This document shows, piece by piece, positions 1 through 8,500 of a stretch of 64,000 nucleotides of DNA. A program made the translations under genes and the position numbers. The stretch covers positions 3,387,001 through 3,451,000 of the forward strand of contig NZ_CP097800.1 of assembly GCF_000612545.2 (NCBI RefSeq). Direction: 5' to 3'. How positions within the stretch are numbered: the first letter of the stretch is position 1; each line of letters starts with the position of its first letter. The stretch is from Streptomyces sp. PCS3-D2 (GTDB taxonomy: Bacteria; Actinomycetota; Actinomycetes; Streptomycetales; Streptomycetaceae). The notes below the pieces were generated by a model that worked only from the letters and a program-made list of their open reading frames with translations, ran no database searches and was not told the DNA's origin.

Positions 1-82
1 CGTCGGTGAGTTCCCGCGAGCGCGACGTGACGTAGTCCCAGCAGATCCAGTCGTTCGCCACCAGGCAGTTCTGCCCCGCCAC
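1..82 (-). CDS. ABC transporter permease, osmoprotectant type (5' end only)
   Basis: Only the first 27 codons are in the window; the gene continues beyond position 1. It reads VAGQNCLVANDWICWDYVTS, followed by SRSRELTD, which I recognise as the start of actinobacterial glycine betaine/carnitine/choline-type permeases, just before the first membrane segment. The GTG start at 82 is preceded by a GGGGGTGAGG ribosome binding site. It is divergent from the ATPase gene at 233, which fits one transporter with a shared 150-bp promoter region. The partner assignment is inference from position and family. Confidence 0.6.
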   Translation of the reverse strand, partial: MAGQNCLVANDWICWDYVTSRSRELTD

Positions 83-232
83 GCGCCTCACCCCCCGCCC
101 TCACACGTACACACGATCGATCCCACTGCCTTGGACGACCCTAACCCCCATCGCGGCAGATGGCCGGAATCCTTCGCACGAGGACGCCATGACCTTCACC
201 TGCGGACGGCGCGCGTGAGGAAAGATGGATCC

Positions 233-1195
233 GTGATCCGATTCGAGCATGTGACCAAGCGCTACCCCGACGGGACGACGGCCGTCGAGGACCTGTCCTT
301 CGAGGTGGCGGAAGGAGAGCTGGTCACGCTGGTCGGACCGTCCGGCTGCGGCAAGACGACCACGATGAAGATGGTCAACCGGCTCATCGAGCCGACCTCC
401 GGCCGGATCCTGCTGGGGGGCGAGGACATCGCCGCCGCCGACCCCGTCGAACTGCGCCGCCGCATCGGCTACGTCATCCAGCAGGTCGGGCTCTTCCCGC
501 ACAAGACCGTGCTGGAGAACACCGCGACCGTGCCGCAGCTGACCGGCACCCCCAGGGCCGCCGCCCGCGCCCGGGCCGCCGAGCTGCTGGAACTGGTCGG
601 ACTGGACCCGTCGGTGTACGGGAGCCGGTACCCGCAACAGCTCTCCGGCGGGCAGCGCCAGCGCGTCGGCGTGGCCCGCGCGCTCGCCGCCGACCCGCCG
701 GTGCTGCTGATGGACGAACCCTTCGGTGCCGTGGACCCGGTGGTGCGCGAGCGGCTGCAGAACGAGTTCCTGACCCTCCAGAAGACCGTGCGCAAGACGA
801 TCCTGCTGGTCACGCACGACCTGGAGGAGGCCATCCGGCTCGGCGACCGGATCGCGGTCTACGGGACCGGCACCATCGAGCAGTTCGACCGCCCGGCGGC
901 GGTCCTCGGAGCCCCGGCCACCCCGTACGTGGCCTCCTTCGTCGGCGCCGACCGGGGGCTCAAGCGGCTCGCCGTCACCACGCTCGGGACCGGCGACCTC
1001 GCACCGGCCGGGGGACCGGCGCCCGGGGTGTCGGTGGAGCTCGGTGCGACGCTGCGCGAGGCGCTCGCCGCCCTGCTGCAGGAGGACTCGGGCCGGATCG
1101 GCGTGACGGACCCCGACACCGGCGAGCTGGCCGGCGTACTGACCCCGGAAGGCGTCCACCGGGCCCTGCGCCGGGCCGAGTTGCAGCAGGCCTGA
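233..1195 (+). CDS. ABC transporter ATP-binding protein, glycine betaine/carnitine/choline type
   Basis: ATPase subunit of an osmoprotectant (OpuC/ProV-like) importer acting at the cytoplasmic face of the membrane. About 320 residues with Walker A GPSGCGKTT (about residues 35-43), signature LSGGQRQRVGVARALA, Walker B VLLMDEPFGAVDP and the H-loop LLVTHDLEEAI. The C-terminal ~100 residues (GRIGVTDPDTGELAGVLTPEG) look like a reduced CBS-type tail as in OpuCA. A longer frame is open to 131, but the GTG at 233 is chosen because AGGAAAG lies 8 nt upstream and the family begins VIRFEHVTKRYPDG. The permease start lies divergently at 82. The exact substrate cannot be told from sequence. Confidence 0.88.
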   Translation: MIRFEHVTKRYPDGTTAVEDLSFEVAEGELVTLVGPSGCGKTTTMKMVNRLIEPTSGRILLGGEDIAAADPVELRRRIGYVIQQVGLFPHKTVLENTATVPQLTGTPRAAARARAAELLELVGLDPSVYGSRYPQQLSGGQRQRVGVARALAADPPVLLMDEPFGAVDPVVRERLQNEFLTLQKTVRKTILLVTHDLEEAIRLGDRIAVYGTGTIEQFDRPAAVLGAPATPYVASFVGADRGLKRLAVTTLGTGDLAPAGGPAPGVSVELGATLREALAALLQEDSGRIGVTDPDTGELAGVLTPEGVHRALRRAELQQA

Positions 1196-1210
1196 GGAGG
1201 CGGCACGGCA

Positions 1211-1240
1211 GAGGGGCCCGACCTCCCGGTCGGACCCCTC
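1211..1240. terminator. Intrinsic terminator hairpin between convergent genes
   Basis: A 13-bp stem with one mismatch (GAGGGGCCCGACC ... GGTCGGACCCCTC, loop TCCC) lies between the ABC ATPase stop (1195) and the convergent esterase stop (1266). It probably serves both strands. Confidence 0.75.
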
Positions 1241-1265
1241 TTCACGCGGTCGCACCGCACGGCCG

Positions 1266-2375
1266 TCAGGCCTGGATGCGGCCGCTCATCCACATCAGCA
1301 TCGGCGGGATCTCCCGGCGCCAGGTGTTGAAGTTGTGGCCGCCGCTGTCGAGGATGATGGACGAGACCCGGTCCGGGCCCTGCACCTTCTTGATGAACTT
1401 CCGGGTGTCCGCCAGGTTCGGCTCACCCTTCTCACTGCTGGTGACGAGGAAGGACGTACCGGCCGGCTTCTTGTTCTCCATCACGTGCAGGATGTCCGCG
1501 CGCTTCTTCAGCTTCTCGTCGCCGTGGAAGAGGTCACCGGTCGTCGGGTCGTCGGGAGCGTCGTAGTACGCGGACAGCCCCGCCGCGGCACCGTAGGTCT
1601 GCGGGTAGTGCGCGGCGATCTTCAGAGCGCAGTAACCGCCGGTGGAGTTGCCGATGAAGCCCATGTTCTCGGGCTTCCGCCCGACCCGGAAGGTGTCCTG
1701 GATGGCCTGCGGAAGGTCCACCCCGAAGAAGGTCTCCGTCTGCGGGCCTCCGGGGACGTCGACGCACTCGGTGTCCCGCGGCGGCGCCACCGTCGGGCGC
1801 AGCATGACCAGGATCATCGGCTTCATCTTGCCCGACTTGGAGAGGCTGAAGGCCTTCATCGGGTAGTCGAGCCCTTTGATCAGGTTCTCGGCGGTGCCCG
1901 GGTAGCCCGTCAGGACGACGGACGCCGGAAAGTTCTCGTCCTTGTGCTGCGGCTGGAAGTACTCCGGCGGGAGCCAGACGTAGCCGGGGCTCGTTATCTT
2001 CGACTTCTGCCCCGATATGGCGACCTTCAGGATCTGACCGCCCACCTGGGGCTTGGCGCCACCGGGGACGTCCAGCTTCTGCTTGTCGACGACCTTGATG
2101 TCCTTGCTGCTCATGGAGTGGTCGACGACCTTGCCCATCGACGTCTCCCGGCCGAACAGGTCCGCCCAGGAACCGTAGAACAGGAAGGACTTGTTGGCCG
2201 CGAGCCCCACCGCGGAGAACAGCGCCAGCTGGGTCGCCAGCAGGAGCCCGACACGGCCGGCGACCGTACGCCAGCTGCGGCCCGAGAGCTTCGGCCAGAA
2301 CCAGATGGTGGCCGCGAACAGCAGCACACCGGCGAGGACGGCCAGCGCCAGGACCGTATTACTGGTGAGACCCAT
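1266..2375 (-). CDS. Membrane-anchored alpha/beta-hydrolase, esterase family
   Basis: A 369-residue protein of the esterase D/antigen 85-like family (PF00756 type). Two hydrophobic segments at about residues 8-27 and 42-60 anchor it in the membrane, with the catalytic domain following, probably outside the cell. The nucleophile elbow is GNSTGG (Ser about residue 242) and the catalytic His lies in GGHNFNTW (about residue 347). The domain starts with the usual VWLPPEYF strand. The substrate is unknown; actinobacterial relatives include mycolyltransferase-like proteins, but Streptomyces makes no mycolates, so a general acyl-ester hydrolase is the safe call. It is divergent from the DUF2156 gene with about 150 bp between them. 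Confidence 0.8.
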   Translation of the reverse strand: MGLTSNTVLALAVLAGVLLFAATIWFWPKLSGRSWRTVAGRVGLLLATQLALFSAVGLAANKSFLFYGSWADLFGRETSMGKVVDHSMSSKDIKVVDKQKLDVPGGAKPQVGGQILKVAISGQKSKITSPGYVWLPPEYFQPQHKDENFPASVVLTGYPGTAENLIKGLDYPMKAFSLSKSGKMKPMILVMLRPTVAPPRDTECVDVPGGPQTETFFGVDLPQAIQDTFRVGRKPENMGFIGNSTGGYCALKIAAHYPQTYGAAAGLSAYYDAPDDPTTGDLFHGDEKLKKRADILHVMENKKPAGTSFLVTSSEKGEPNLADTRKFIKKVQGPDRVSSIILDSGGHNFNTWRREIPPMLMWMSGRIQA

Positions 2376-2527
2376 GAGCAGTCAGTCGACTTTCTGATGG
2401 CAGGACTGGAAATTTCCGGCGGAAGAGTGAACCCGCTGTCCGTCGATGCCGTCCTAGGGGACGCACCACACACCGGAGGCTGTCGCGGCCTTCGGCCACA
2501 TGATCTCTCGCGGAGCAACGGGAAGCG

Positions 2528-4378
2528 ATGTCTAGCAGGATAGATGGCGATAAGTCGGGACAGGTTCCGAGCAGGGTCCGCCGAATCCTCAGGGGCCCAC
2601 AGCCGGAGTCGGTGCCCGGCCTGGTAGGTACGGCCGTCATGATCGTCGGCCTTCTGGACATCGCGGCGGGCGTCTTCCCGCGCTTCCGGCACAGCCGGAT
2701 CCACGCGGTCACCGAGGTGCTGCCCGGCTCCCTCGGACCCTTCGCCGCCGCCCTGTCCATCAGCGCGGGCGTACTGCTCCTGCTGCTCGCCCACGGCCTC
2801 AAGCGGCACAAGCGGCGCGCCTGGCGGGCCGCCGTCGTCCTGCTGCCCGCGGGCGCGGCCGCGCAGTTCATCTACCGCCACTCGATCATCGGTGTGGTCA
2901 TCGCGGCGGTGCTCCTCGCGCTGCTCCTGCGCCACCAGGGCGAGTTCAAGGCGCTGCCGGACCCGCGCAGCCGCTGGAAGGCACTGGCGAACTTCGTCCT
3001 GATGAGCGCCGGCTCCATCGGCCTGGGCCTGGTCATCGTCAACGTCCACCCGGGCAAGGTCGTCGGCACCCCGAGCCTGTACGAGCAGATCACCCACGTC
3101 GTCTACGGCCTCTTCGGCTTCGAGGGCCCCGTCGACTACGCCGGCCGGGTGTCCTGGACCGTCGGCTACTCCCTCGGCGCACTCGGCATGCTGACCGCCC
3201 TCACCACCATCTACCTGGCCCTGCGCCCCGAGCACCCGGCCGCCCGGCTCACCGCCGACGACGAGGGCAGGCTGCGCGAGCTGCTCGCCAGGCACGGCGG
3301 ACGGGACTCCCTCGGCCACTTCGCCCTCCGCCGCGACAAGGCCGTCGTCTTCTCCCCCAGCGGCAAGGCCGCCGTCACCTACCGCGTCGTCTCCGGCGTG
3401 ATGCTCGCCTCCGGCGACCCGATCGGCGACGTGGAGGCGTGGCCCGGCGCGATCGAGCGGTTCATGGAGGAGGCCAAGGCCCACTCCTGGACCCCCGCGG
3501 TCATGGGCTGCAGCGAGACCGGCGGCGAGGTGTGGACCCGCGAGACCGGACTCGACGCCCTGGAGCTGGGTGACGAGGCGATTGTCGATGTCAAAGACTT
3601 CTCCCTCTCGGGCCGCGCCATGCGCAATGTCCGCCAGATGGTGAAGCGCATCGAGCGCAACGGCTACACCACCAAGGTCCGCCGGGTCAGCGAACTGACC
3701 GACGCGGAGCTGGAGCAGGTCCGCGGCGCGGCCGAGGCCTGGCGCGGCACCGACACCGAGCGCGGCTTCTCGATGGCTCTCGGCCGCGTCGGCGACCCGG
3801 GCGACGGCGACTGCTTCATCGCCACCGCACACCGCGTGGAGGAGGGCGACACCAGCCCCTTCGGCGATCTGAAGGCCATCCAGCACTTCGTGCCGTGGGG
3901 CAAGGACGGCATGTCCCTGGAGCTGATGCGCCGCGACCGCGGCGCCGACCCTGGCATGAACGAACTGCTGATCGTCGCCTCCCTGGAAGCGGCCCCGGCC
4001 CTCGGCATCGAGCGGGTCTCGCTGAACTTCGCGATGTTCCGCTCGGCACTGGCCCGTGGCGAGAAGATCGGCGCCGGCCCCGTCCTGCGCATGTGGCGCA
4101 GCCTGCTGGTCTTCCTCTCGCGCTGGTTCCAGATCGAGTCGCTGTACAAGTTCAACGCGAAGTTCCGCCCCCGCTGGGAGCCGCGCTTCGTGGTCTTCCG
4201 CGCCACCCGCGACCTGCCCCGCATCGGCTTCGCCGCCATGCAGGCCGAGGGCTTCGTGACGCTGGCCCTGCCCCGCCTCTTCGCCGCCCGCCGCCGTCCC
4301 AAGCCGGTCCGCACCTGTACGCACAACCTGGTGGCGTCCGTCCCGAAGCAGGCCGAACGCGAGGTCCAGGCCGCCTAG
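2528..4378 (+). CDS. MprF-like DUF2156 membrane protein (phosphatidylglycerol lysyltransferase domain)
   Basis: A 616-residue protein. The N-terminal ~240 residues hold five or six hydrophobic helices (for example around residues 35-54, 75-97, 105-140, 160-180 and 215-240). The C-terminal region (about 265-590) is a DUF2156/GNAT-fold domain like the aminoacyl-tRNA-dependent transferase domain of MprF. In MprF this domain transfers lysine or alanine from charged tRNA to phosphatidylglycerol, reducing membrane negative charge. The full MprF flippase module is longer, so flippase activity is doubtful. Its TAG stop lies inside the CTAG duplicated by the neighbouring IS5 element, so the coding region is intact up to the insertion. 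Confidence 0.8.
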   Translation: MSSRIDGDKSGQVPSRVRRILRGPQPESVPGLVGTAVMIVGLLDIAAGVFPRFRHSRIHAVTEVLPGSLGPFAAALSISAGVLLLLLAHGLKRHKRRAWRAAVVLLPAGAAAQFIYRHSIIGVVIAAVLLALLLRHQGEFKALPDPRSRWKALANFVLMSAGSIGLGLVIVNVHPGKVVGTPSLYEQITHVVYGLFGFEGPVDYAGRVSWTVGYSLGALGMLTALTTIYLALRPEHPAARLTADDEGRLRELLARHGGRDSLGHFALRRDKAVVFSPSGKAAVTYRVVSGVMLASGDPIGDVEAWPGAIERFMEEAKAHSWTPAVMGCSETGGEVWTRETGLDALELGDEAIVDVKDFSLSGRAMRNVRQMVKRIERNGYTTKVRRVSELTDAELEQVRGAAEAWRGTDTERGFSMALGRVGDPGDGDCFIATAHRVEEGDTSPFGDLKAIQHFVPWGKDGMSLELMRRDRGADPGMNELLIVASLEAAPALGIERVSLNFAMFRSALARGEKIGAGPVLRMWRSLLVFLSRWFQIESLYKFNAKFRPRWEPRFVVFRATRDLPRIGFAAMQAEGFVTLALPRLFAARRRPKPVRTCTHNLVASVPKQAEREVQAA

Positions 4379-5116
4379 GAGTTGTCGTCAAAGTGTCAGG
4401 CCCACATCAGGATCGATGCGAGGGTGACGGCTGCTTTGTAGGACTGGGCGGTCTTGTCGTAGCGGGTGGCGATGCCGCGCCACTGCTTCAAGCGGTTGAA
4501 GCACCGCTCCACGACGTTGCGGTGCTTGTAGATCTCCTTGTCGAAGGCCGGAGGGCGGCCGCCGAGGCTGCCCTTGCGGGCCCGGTTGCGGACCTGGTCG
4601 GCCCGTTCGGGGATGGTGTGCCCGATGCCGCGGCGCCGCAGCCAGGTGCGGATCGCTTTCGAACTGCAGCCCTTGTCGCCGATGACGTGACCGGGCCTGG
4701 CGCGGGGCCGGCCGAGGGGCGGGCTCCGGTGCCCCCTTTTCGGGCACCGGCGGCGTGCTGGTGGGCGCGGACGATGGTGGAGTCGACCGACACCAGCCAG
4801 TCGATATCACCCGTGGCGTCGGCCTTGGCCTGGGCGGCCTGGAGCATCCGGTCGAACGTGCCGTCCGCCGCCCAGCGGCGGAAGCGGGTGTGGAGGCTGG
4901 TCCACGGACCGTACCGTTCGGGGACGTCCCGCCAGGGGACGCCGGTGCGGAACTTCCACACGATCCCGTTCAGGACCATCCGGTCGTCCAGCCGGGGCGC
5001 CCCGGCGCGGGCCGGGGCAGCAACGGGCGTATCAGGTCCCACTCGGCACCGGACAGTTCATGGCGACGTATCACCACACCATGATCCACAATCCAAGATC
5101 ACTTTGACGGCAGGCT
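4379..5116 (-). mobile_element. IS5-family insertion sequence with CTAG target duplication
   Basis: A 738-bp element. Imperfect terminal inverted repeats (17 bp, 12 matches; core CGTCAAAGTG identical) lie at 4379-4395 and 5100-5116. It is flanked by a direct CTAG at 4375-4378 and 5117-5120, matching the 4-bp YTAR target preference of IS5-type elements. The one gene inside is a DDE transposase on the minus strand, with an N-terminal frameshift and a probable -1 frameshift site. Removing the element and one CTAG rejoins two convergent genes whose stop codons shared that palindrome. Confidence 0.88.
4396..5077 (-). pseudogene. IS5-family transposase, frameshifted
   Basis: The coding sequence must be assembled from three frames. 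Frame 1 starts at GTG 5077 and reads [20 protein letters not shown]. An indel at about 4995-5015 moves it to the frame reading [20 protein letters not shown], then [20 protein letters not shown]. At 4732-4740 (minus strand AAAAGGGGG) it moves -1 to [20 protein letters not shown] and ends KAAVTLASILMWA at 4396. The mid-gene shift falls at a homopolymer slip site, where two-ORF IS5 elements use programmed frameshifting. The N-terminal shift has no such explanation, so the copy is probably dead. Confidence 0.8.
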
Positions 5117-5824
5117 CTAGGCCGAACGGCCTGCGTGGGCGAGGGCGCTGGGCGTGCGGCAGCCGACGATCGCCGGAGCCTCGTGGACGAGCGTGTCGTC
5201 GGTGAGCGCCTCCACCATGAACAGCGCGAAGTCCACCCGGCGCGTCAGGTTGCCGGCCAGTACCGGGTCGCCCACGTGCCGACTCCATACGGGCAGCCCC
5301 TGACTCTCGCCCTCCTCCAGGTCGCTGCCGCGCACCACGGTCCACCGGGTGTCGCTGGCGAACACTCTGCGGCACGCCTCCACCTGGTCGTCGATCTCCA
5401 CGGCGCGGACGAGTCTGGCCAGCCGGGTGACGATCCTGACGGTCGTTCTGAACCTCCACGAGTAGCGGTCCTTGCCGTCGCGCGTGATGTGCCAGCCGCA
5501 GGAGAAGACCAGCCGCGCGCCCGGCCGTGCGTGGTCGAGCACCGCCTGAGCCGTGCCCGAGGAGTACTGCTGGACGCCCCACGGCGCCAGCACCGTCAGC
5601 ACCCCGTCGCAGCCGGCCACCGCCCGCCGGATCACCTCGGGGTCGTTCGTGGGGCCGGGCACGACGGTCATCCGGCCCTCGAAGGCGGCGAGCTTCGGCA
5701 CACTGCGCTCCCGGCACACGCCGACCACCTCATAGCCGCGCTCGAGTGCGTGCCGGACCATGTACTGCCCGAGCTTCCCCGAGGCTCCGATGATGCAGAC
5801 CTTCTTCACGCGATCCGTGCCCAT
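5117..5824 (-). CDS. NAD(P)H-binding oxidoreductase (atypical SDR, NmrA-like)
   Basis: A 235-residue single-domain Rossmann protein. It starts MGTDRVKKVCIIGASGKLGQ, with the dinucleotide motif GASGKLGQY, followed by strands reading VVGVCRERS and MTVVPGPTND typical of NAD(P)-binding epimerase-like proteins. The ATG at 5824 is chosen over 5896 because AAAGGG lies 7 nt upstream and because the longer version would run into the tandem operators at 5852-5890. It is divergent from a TetR repressor that is very likely its regulator. The substrate is unknown. The TAG stop overlaps the right-hand IS5 target duplication. Confidence 0.78.
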   Translation of the reverse strand: MGTDRVKKVCIIGASGKLGQYMVRHALERGYEVVGVCRERSVPKLAAFEGRMTVVPGPTNDPEVIRRAVAGCDGVLTVLAPWGVQQYSSGTAQAVLDHARPGARLVFSCGWHITRDGKDRYSWRFRTTVRIVTRLARLVRAVEIDDQVEACRRVFASDTRWTVVRGSDLEEGESQGLPVWSRHVGDPVLAGNLTRRVDFALFMVEALTDDTLVHEAPAIVGCRTPSALAHAGRSA

Positions 5825-5851
5825 GGCGCAGCCCTTTCGCCGCCTCGTCAA

Positions 5852-5890
5852 CCTTACGCTGTAAGGCACGGTAGCCTTATGCTGTAAGGC
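5852..5890. promoter_or_regulatory. Tandem TetR operators between divergent genes
   Basis: Two palindromes whose centres lie 23 bp apart: CCTTACGCTGTAAGG (5852-5866, perfect 6-bp arms around GCT) and GCCTTATGCTGTAAGGC (5874-5890). They lie between the oxidoreductase start (5824) and the TetR start (5920), the usual place for autoregulation plus control of the divergent gene. Confidence 0.78.
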
Positions 5891-5919
5891 AATCAAGAGG
5901 CGCGGAGAAGGAGGAGTGG

Positions 5920-6606
5920 ATGCCCGAGGGAGGCAAGGGCCGGCGCGGGACCTCGGCGCGTACCCCGCTCAGCCGCGAGCGCGTGATCCGCGCGGCGGTG
6001 GCCGTCGCGGACGAGAAGGGGGCGACCGCGCTCACGATGCGGGCCATCGCCGAACCGCTGGGCGTCGAGGCGATGTCGCTCTACCACCACGTGGCCGGCC
6101 GGGAGGACATTCTCGACGGCATGGTGGACGCGGTGTTCGACGAGATCGAACTGCCGCAGGGCGGCACAGACTGGAAGAGCGCGATGCGCCGCCGCGCGGA
6201 GTCCGTCCGCGCCGCCCTGCGACGCCATCCGTGGGCCGTCGGTCTGATGGACTCCCGCTCCCGGCCCGGCCCCGCGACCCTGCGCCACCATGACGCCGTC
6301 CTCGGCGTCCTGCGCGCCGGCGGGTTCTCCGTCCCCATGGCCGTGCACGCCTTCTCGCTGATCGACAGCTACCTGTACGGCTTCGTGCTCCAGGAGCTGA
6401 GCCTGCCGTTCAGCGATCCGGCGGAACGGGACGAGGTCACGGGCGCCATCCTCCGGGAGATGCCCGCCGACACCTACCCCCACCTCGCGGAGGTGGCCAC
6501 CGAGCACGTCCTCAACCCCGGCTACGACCACGCGGACGAGTTCACCTTCGGGCTCACCGTCATTCTCGACGCCCTGCGGCCCGACGAGGGTGAGGCCCGG
6601 CTCTGA
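5920..6606 (+). CDS. TetR/AcrR-family transcriptional regulator
   Basis: A 228-residue repressor. The N-terminal helix-turn-helix (about residues 20-65) reads SRERVIRAAVAVADEKGATA, then LTMRAIAEPLGVEAMSLYHH, the standard TetR recognition-helix pattern. The C-terminal half resembles TetR_C-type ligand-binding domains. The ATG at 5920 follows a GGAGGAG ribosome binding site. Two matching palindromic operators lie just upstream and would let it repress itself and the divergent oxidoreductase. The effector is unknown; the lone oxidoreductase target suggests a small reactive or xenobiotic molecule, which is inference. Confidence 0.88.
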   Translation: MPEGGKGRRGTSARTPLSRERVIRAAVAVADEKGATALTMRAIAEPLGVEAMSLYHHVAGREDILDGMVDAVFDEIELPQGGTDWKSAMRRRAESVRAALRRHPWAVGLMDSRSRPGPATLRHHDAVLGVLRAGGFSVPMAVHAFSLIDSYLYGFVLQELSLPFSDPAERDEVTGAILREMPADTYPHLAEVATEHVLNPGYDHADEFTFGLTVILDALRPDEGEARL

Positions 6607-6655
6607 TCCCCGGGACGCGAGCCGCGCTCAGGGGCTGCCATATCCAGGTCAGCCC

Positions 6656-6661
6656 TACCCT
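6656..6661 (+). promoter_or_regulatory. Probable -10 element of folP (leaderless start)
   Basis: TACCCT lies only 6 nt upstream of the folP ATG at 6668, and no ribosome binding site is visible. This spacing would put the transcription start at or next to the ATG, as in leaderless Streptomyces mRNAs. No convincing -35 box is seen. Confidence 0.4.
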
Positions 6662-6667
6662 TGACCC

Positions 6668-7540
6668 ATGAACACCAAGCGCGGAGCCATCGACCGGGGC
6701 CGGGTCGCAGGACTGCCCGAATGGGACCGCTGCGCGGTCATGGGCGTCGTCAACGTGACCCCCGACTCCTTCTCCGACGGCGGTCGCTGGTTCGACACCA
6801 CCGCCGCCGTCAAGCGCGGGCTCGACCTGGTGGCCCAGGGCGCCGACCTCGTGGACGTCGGCGGCGAGTCCACCCGTCCCGGCGCCTCCCGCGTCGACGA
6901 GGAGGAGGAGCTGCGCCGTGTCGTCCCGGTGGTGCGCGGCCTGGCCTCCGAGGGCGTCACCGTCTCCGTCGACACCATGCGGGCGACCGTCGCCGCCCGG
7001 GCCGTCGACGCCGGAGCCGCCCTGGTCAACGACGTCAGCGGCGGCCTCGCCGACCCCGGCATGATCCCGGCCGTCGCCGCCGCCGAGGTCCCCTTCGTGG
7101 TCATGCACTGGCGCGGCTTCAGCGCCGACATGAACAGCCTCGCCGTCTACGACGACGTGATCGCCGAGGTCACCGCCGAACTCCGGGCCCGGATCGACGC
7201 GGTCGTCGCCGGCGGCATCGCCCCCGAGCGGCTCCTCGTCGACCCCGGCCTCGGCTTCGCCAAGAACGCCGACCACGACCTGGCGCTGGTCGCGCACATG
7301 GCCGACCTGCGCGCCCTCGGCTTCCCGCTGCTGGTCGCCGCCTCACGGAAGCGCTTCCTCGGCCGGGTCCTGGCCGGCGGCACGGACGCCGCCCCGCCGC
7401 CGGCCCGCGAACGGGACGCCGCCACGGCCGCCGTCTCCGCGATCGCCGCGCACCAGGGTGCCTGGGCCGTACGGGTCCACGAGGTACGGGCGACCGCGGA
7501 CGCGGTTCGGGTGGCCCGCGCCGTGGAAGGGGCACTCTGA
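6668..7540 (+). CDS. folP: Dihydropteroate synthase
   Basis: Condenses 6-hydroxymethyl-7,8-dihydropterin diphosphate with p-aminobenzoate in folate synthesis; this is the sulfonamide target. The 290 residues carry the family motifs MGVVNVTPDSFSDGG (about 25-39), DVGGESTRPGA (about 62-72), the VNDVSGG loop, DPGLGFAKN and the C-terminal SRKRFLG. Length is normal. It heads a run with the NTF2-like gene, folB and folK on the same strand, so the steps from dihydroneopterin to dihydropteroate are clustered; folE lies nearby in the opposite direction. Confidence 0.95.
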   Translation: MNTKRGAIDRGRVAGLPEWDRCAVMGVVNVTPDSFSDGGRWFDTTAAVKRGLDLVAQGADLVDVGGESTRPGASRVDEEEELRRVVPVVRGLASEGVTVSVDTMRATVAARAVDAGAALVNDVSGGLADPGMIPAVAAAEVPFVVMHWRGFSADMNSLAVYDDVIAEVTAELRARIDAVVAGGIAPERLLVDPGLGFAKNADHDLALVAHMADLRALGFPLLVAASRKRFLGRVLAGGTDAAPPPARERDAATAAVSAIAAHQGAWAVRVHEVRATADAVRVARAVEGAL

Positions 7541-7565
7541 CCCTCATCGACCGACAAGGAGAACA

Positions 7566-8009
7566 GTGAGCAGAACCGACATCGAAGCGGTCGAAGAGGT
7601 CAACACGGCCTTCTACGAGGCAATGGAGCGGGGGGACTTCGACGCTCTGTCGGCACTCTGGCTGGAGGACGAGATCTCCTGCGTGCATCCCGGCTGGCCG
7701 GTGCTCTCCGGCCGGGGCGAGGTACTGCGCTCGTACGCGCTGATCATGTCCCACACCGAGTACATCCAGTTCTTCCTCACCGACACCAAGGTGGCCGTCA
7801 TAGGTGACACGGCACTGGTGACATGCACCGAGAACATCCTCAGCGGCGGACCCGCCGAGGACGGCGGAGAGCTCGGCCCGCTCGTCGGCCAGCTGGTCGT
7901 CGCCACGAATGTGTTCCGACGCACATCGAGGGGCTGGCGCCTGTGGTCCCACCACGGTTCTCCCGTCCTCACGGAGTCCGACGAGGACGACGAGGACCCC
8001 TCCTCCTGA
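7566..8009 (+). CDS. NTF2-like (SnoaL/DUF4440-type) protein in the folate cluster
   Basis: A 147-residue cone-fold protein starting SRTDIEAVEEVNTAFYEAME, with the typical W-x(4)-ISCVHPGWPVLSGR core and the final beta strands reading WRLWSHHGSP. The GTG at 7566 follows AAGGAGA. It lies 25 bp after folP and ahead of folB, so it is probably co-transcribed. Homologues keep this position in many Streptomyces folate clusters, but no biochemical role is known to me. A role in handling a pterin intermediate is only a guess from position. Confidence 0.75.
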   Translation: MSRTDIEAVEEVNTAFYEAMERGDFDALSALWLEDEISCVHPGWPVLSGRGEVLRSYALIMSHTEYIQFFLTDTKVAVIGDTALVTCTENILSGGPAEDGGELGPLVGQLVVATNVFRRTSRGWRLWSHHGSPVLTESDEDDEDPSS

Positions 8010-8140
8010 CCCCTACGGCGGGGGCCGGACTGTTTCGCAGGTAAATTCGAAGTCGGACGACGCCGACCGCACTCGGCGCAGGCCCATGGCCCCGGGGAGC
8101 ACCGGGACCGGAAGCACTTACGAAAGCAGGAGTGATTCGC

Positions 8141-8500
8141 GTGGATCGTGTCGCGCTGCGCGGCCTCAAGGCTCGCGGGCACCACGGCGTCTTCCCCCGG
8201 GAGCGCGAGGAGGGCCAGACCTTCATCGTCGACCTCGTGCTGCACCTCGACACCCGCCCGGCGGCGGCCGGGGACGACCTGGCGAAGACCGTGCACTACG
8301 GGGTGGTCGCCGAGGAGGTCGTCGACGTCGTCCAGGGCGAGCCCGTCGACCTGATCGAGACCCTGGCCGAGCGGATCGCCCAGCAGTGTCTGAAGCACGA
8401 AGCGGTGGCGCAGGTGGAGGTCGTCGTCCACAAGCCGGACGCTCCCATCACCGTCCCCTTCGACGACGTGACCATCACGATCACCCGGAGCCGCGCATGA
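8141..8500 (+). CDS. folB: Dihydroneopterin aldolase
   Basis: Converts 7,8-dihydroneopterin to 6-hydroxymethyl-7,8-dihydropterin and glycolaldehyde. The 119 residues begin VDRVALRGLKARGHHGVFPR and contain the HYGVVAEEV segment and the active-site Lys in VVHKPDAP. The GTG at 8141 is chosen over the GTG at 8132 because GCAGGAG ends at 8131, giving normal spacing only to the later codon. Its stop overlaps the folK start (ATGA at 8497-8500), indicating translational coupling. Confidence 0.92.
   Translation: MDRVALRGLKARGHHGVFPREREEGQTFIVDLVLHLDTRPAAAGDDLAKTVHYGVVAEEVVDVVQGEPVDLIETLAERIAQQCLKHEAVAQVEVVVHKPDAPITVPFDDVTITITRSRA

Noticed and set aside
2111-4324. A 737-codon minus-strand frame opposite the DUF2156 gene
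   Set aside because: Low-complexity Ala/Gly/Asp/His composition; it overlaps two well-supported genes.
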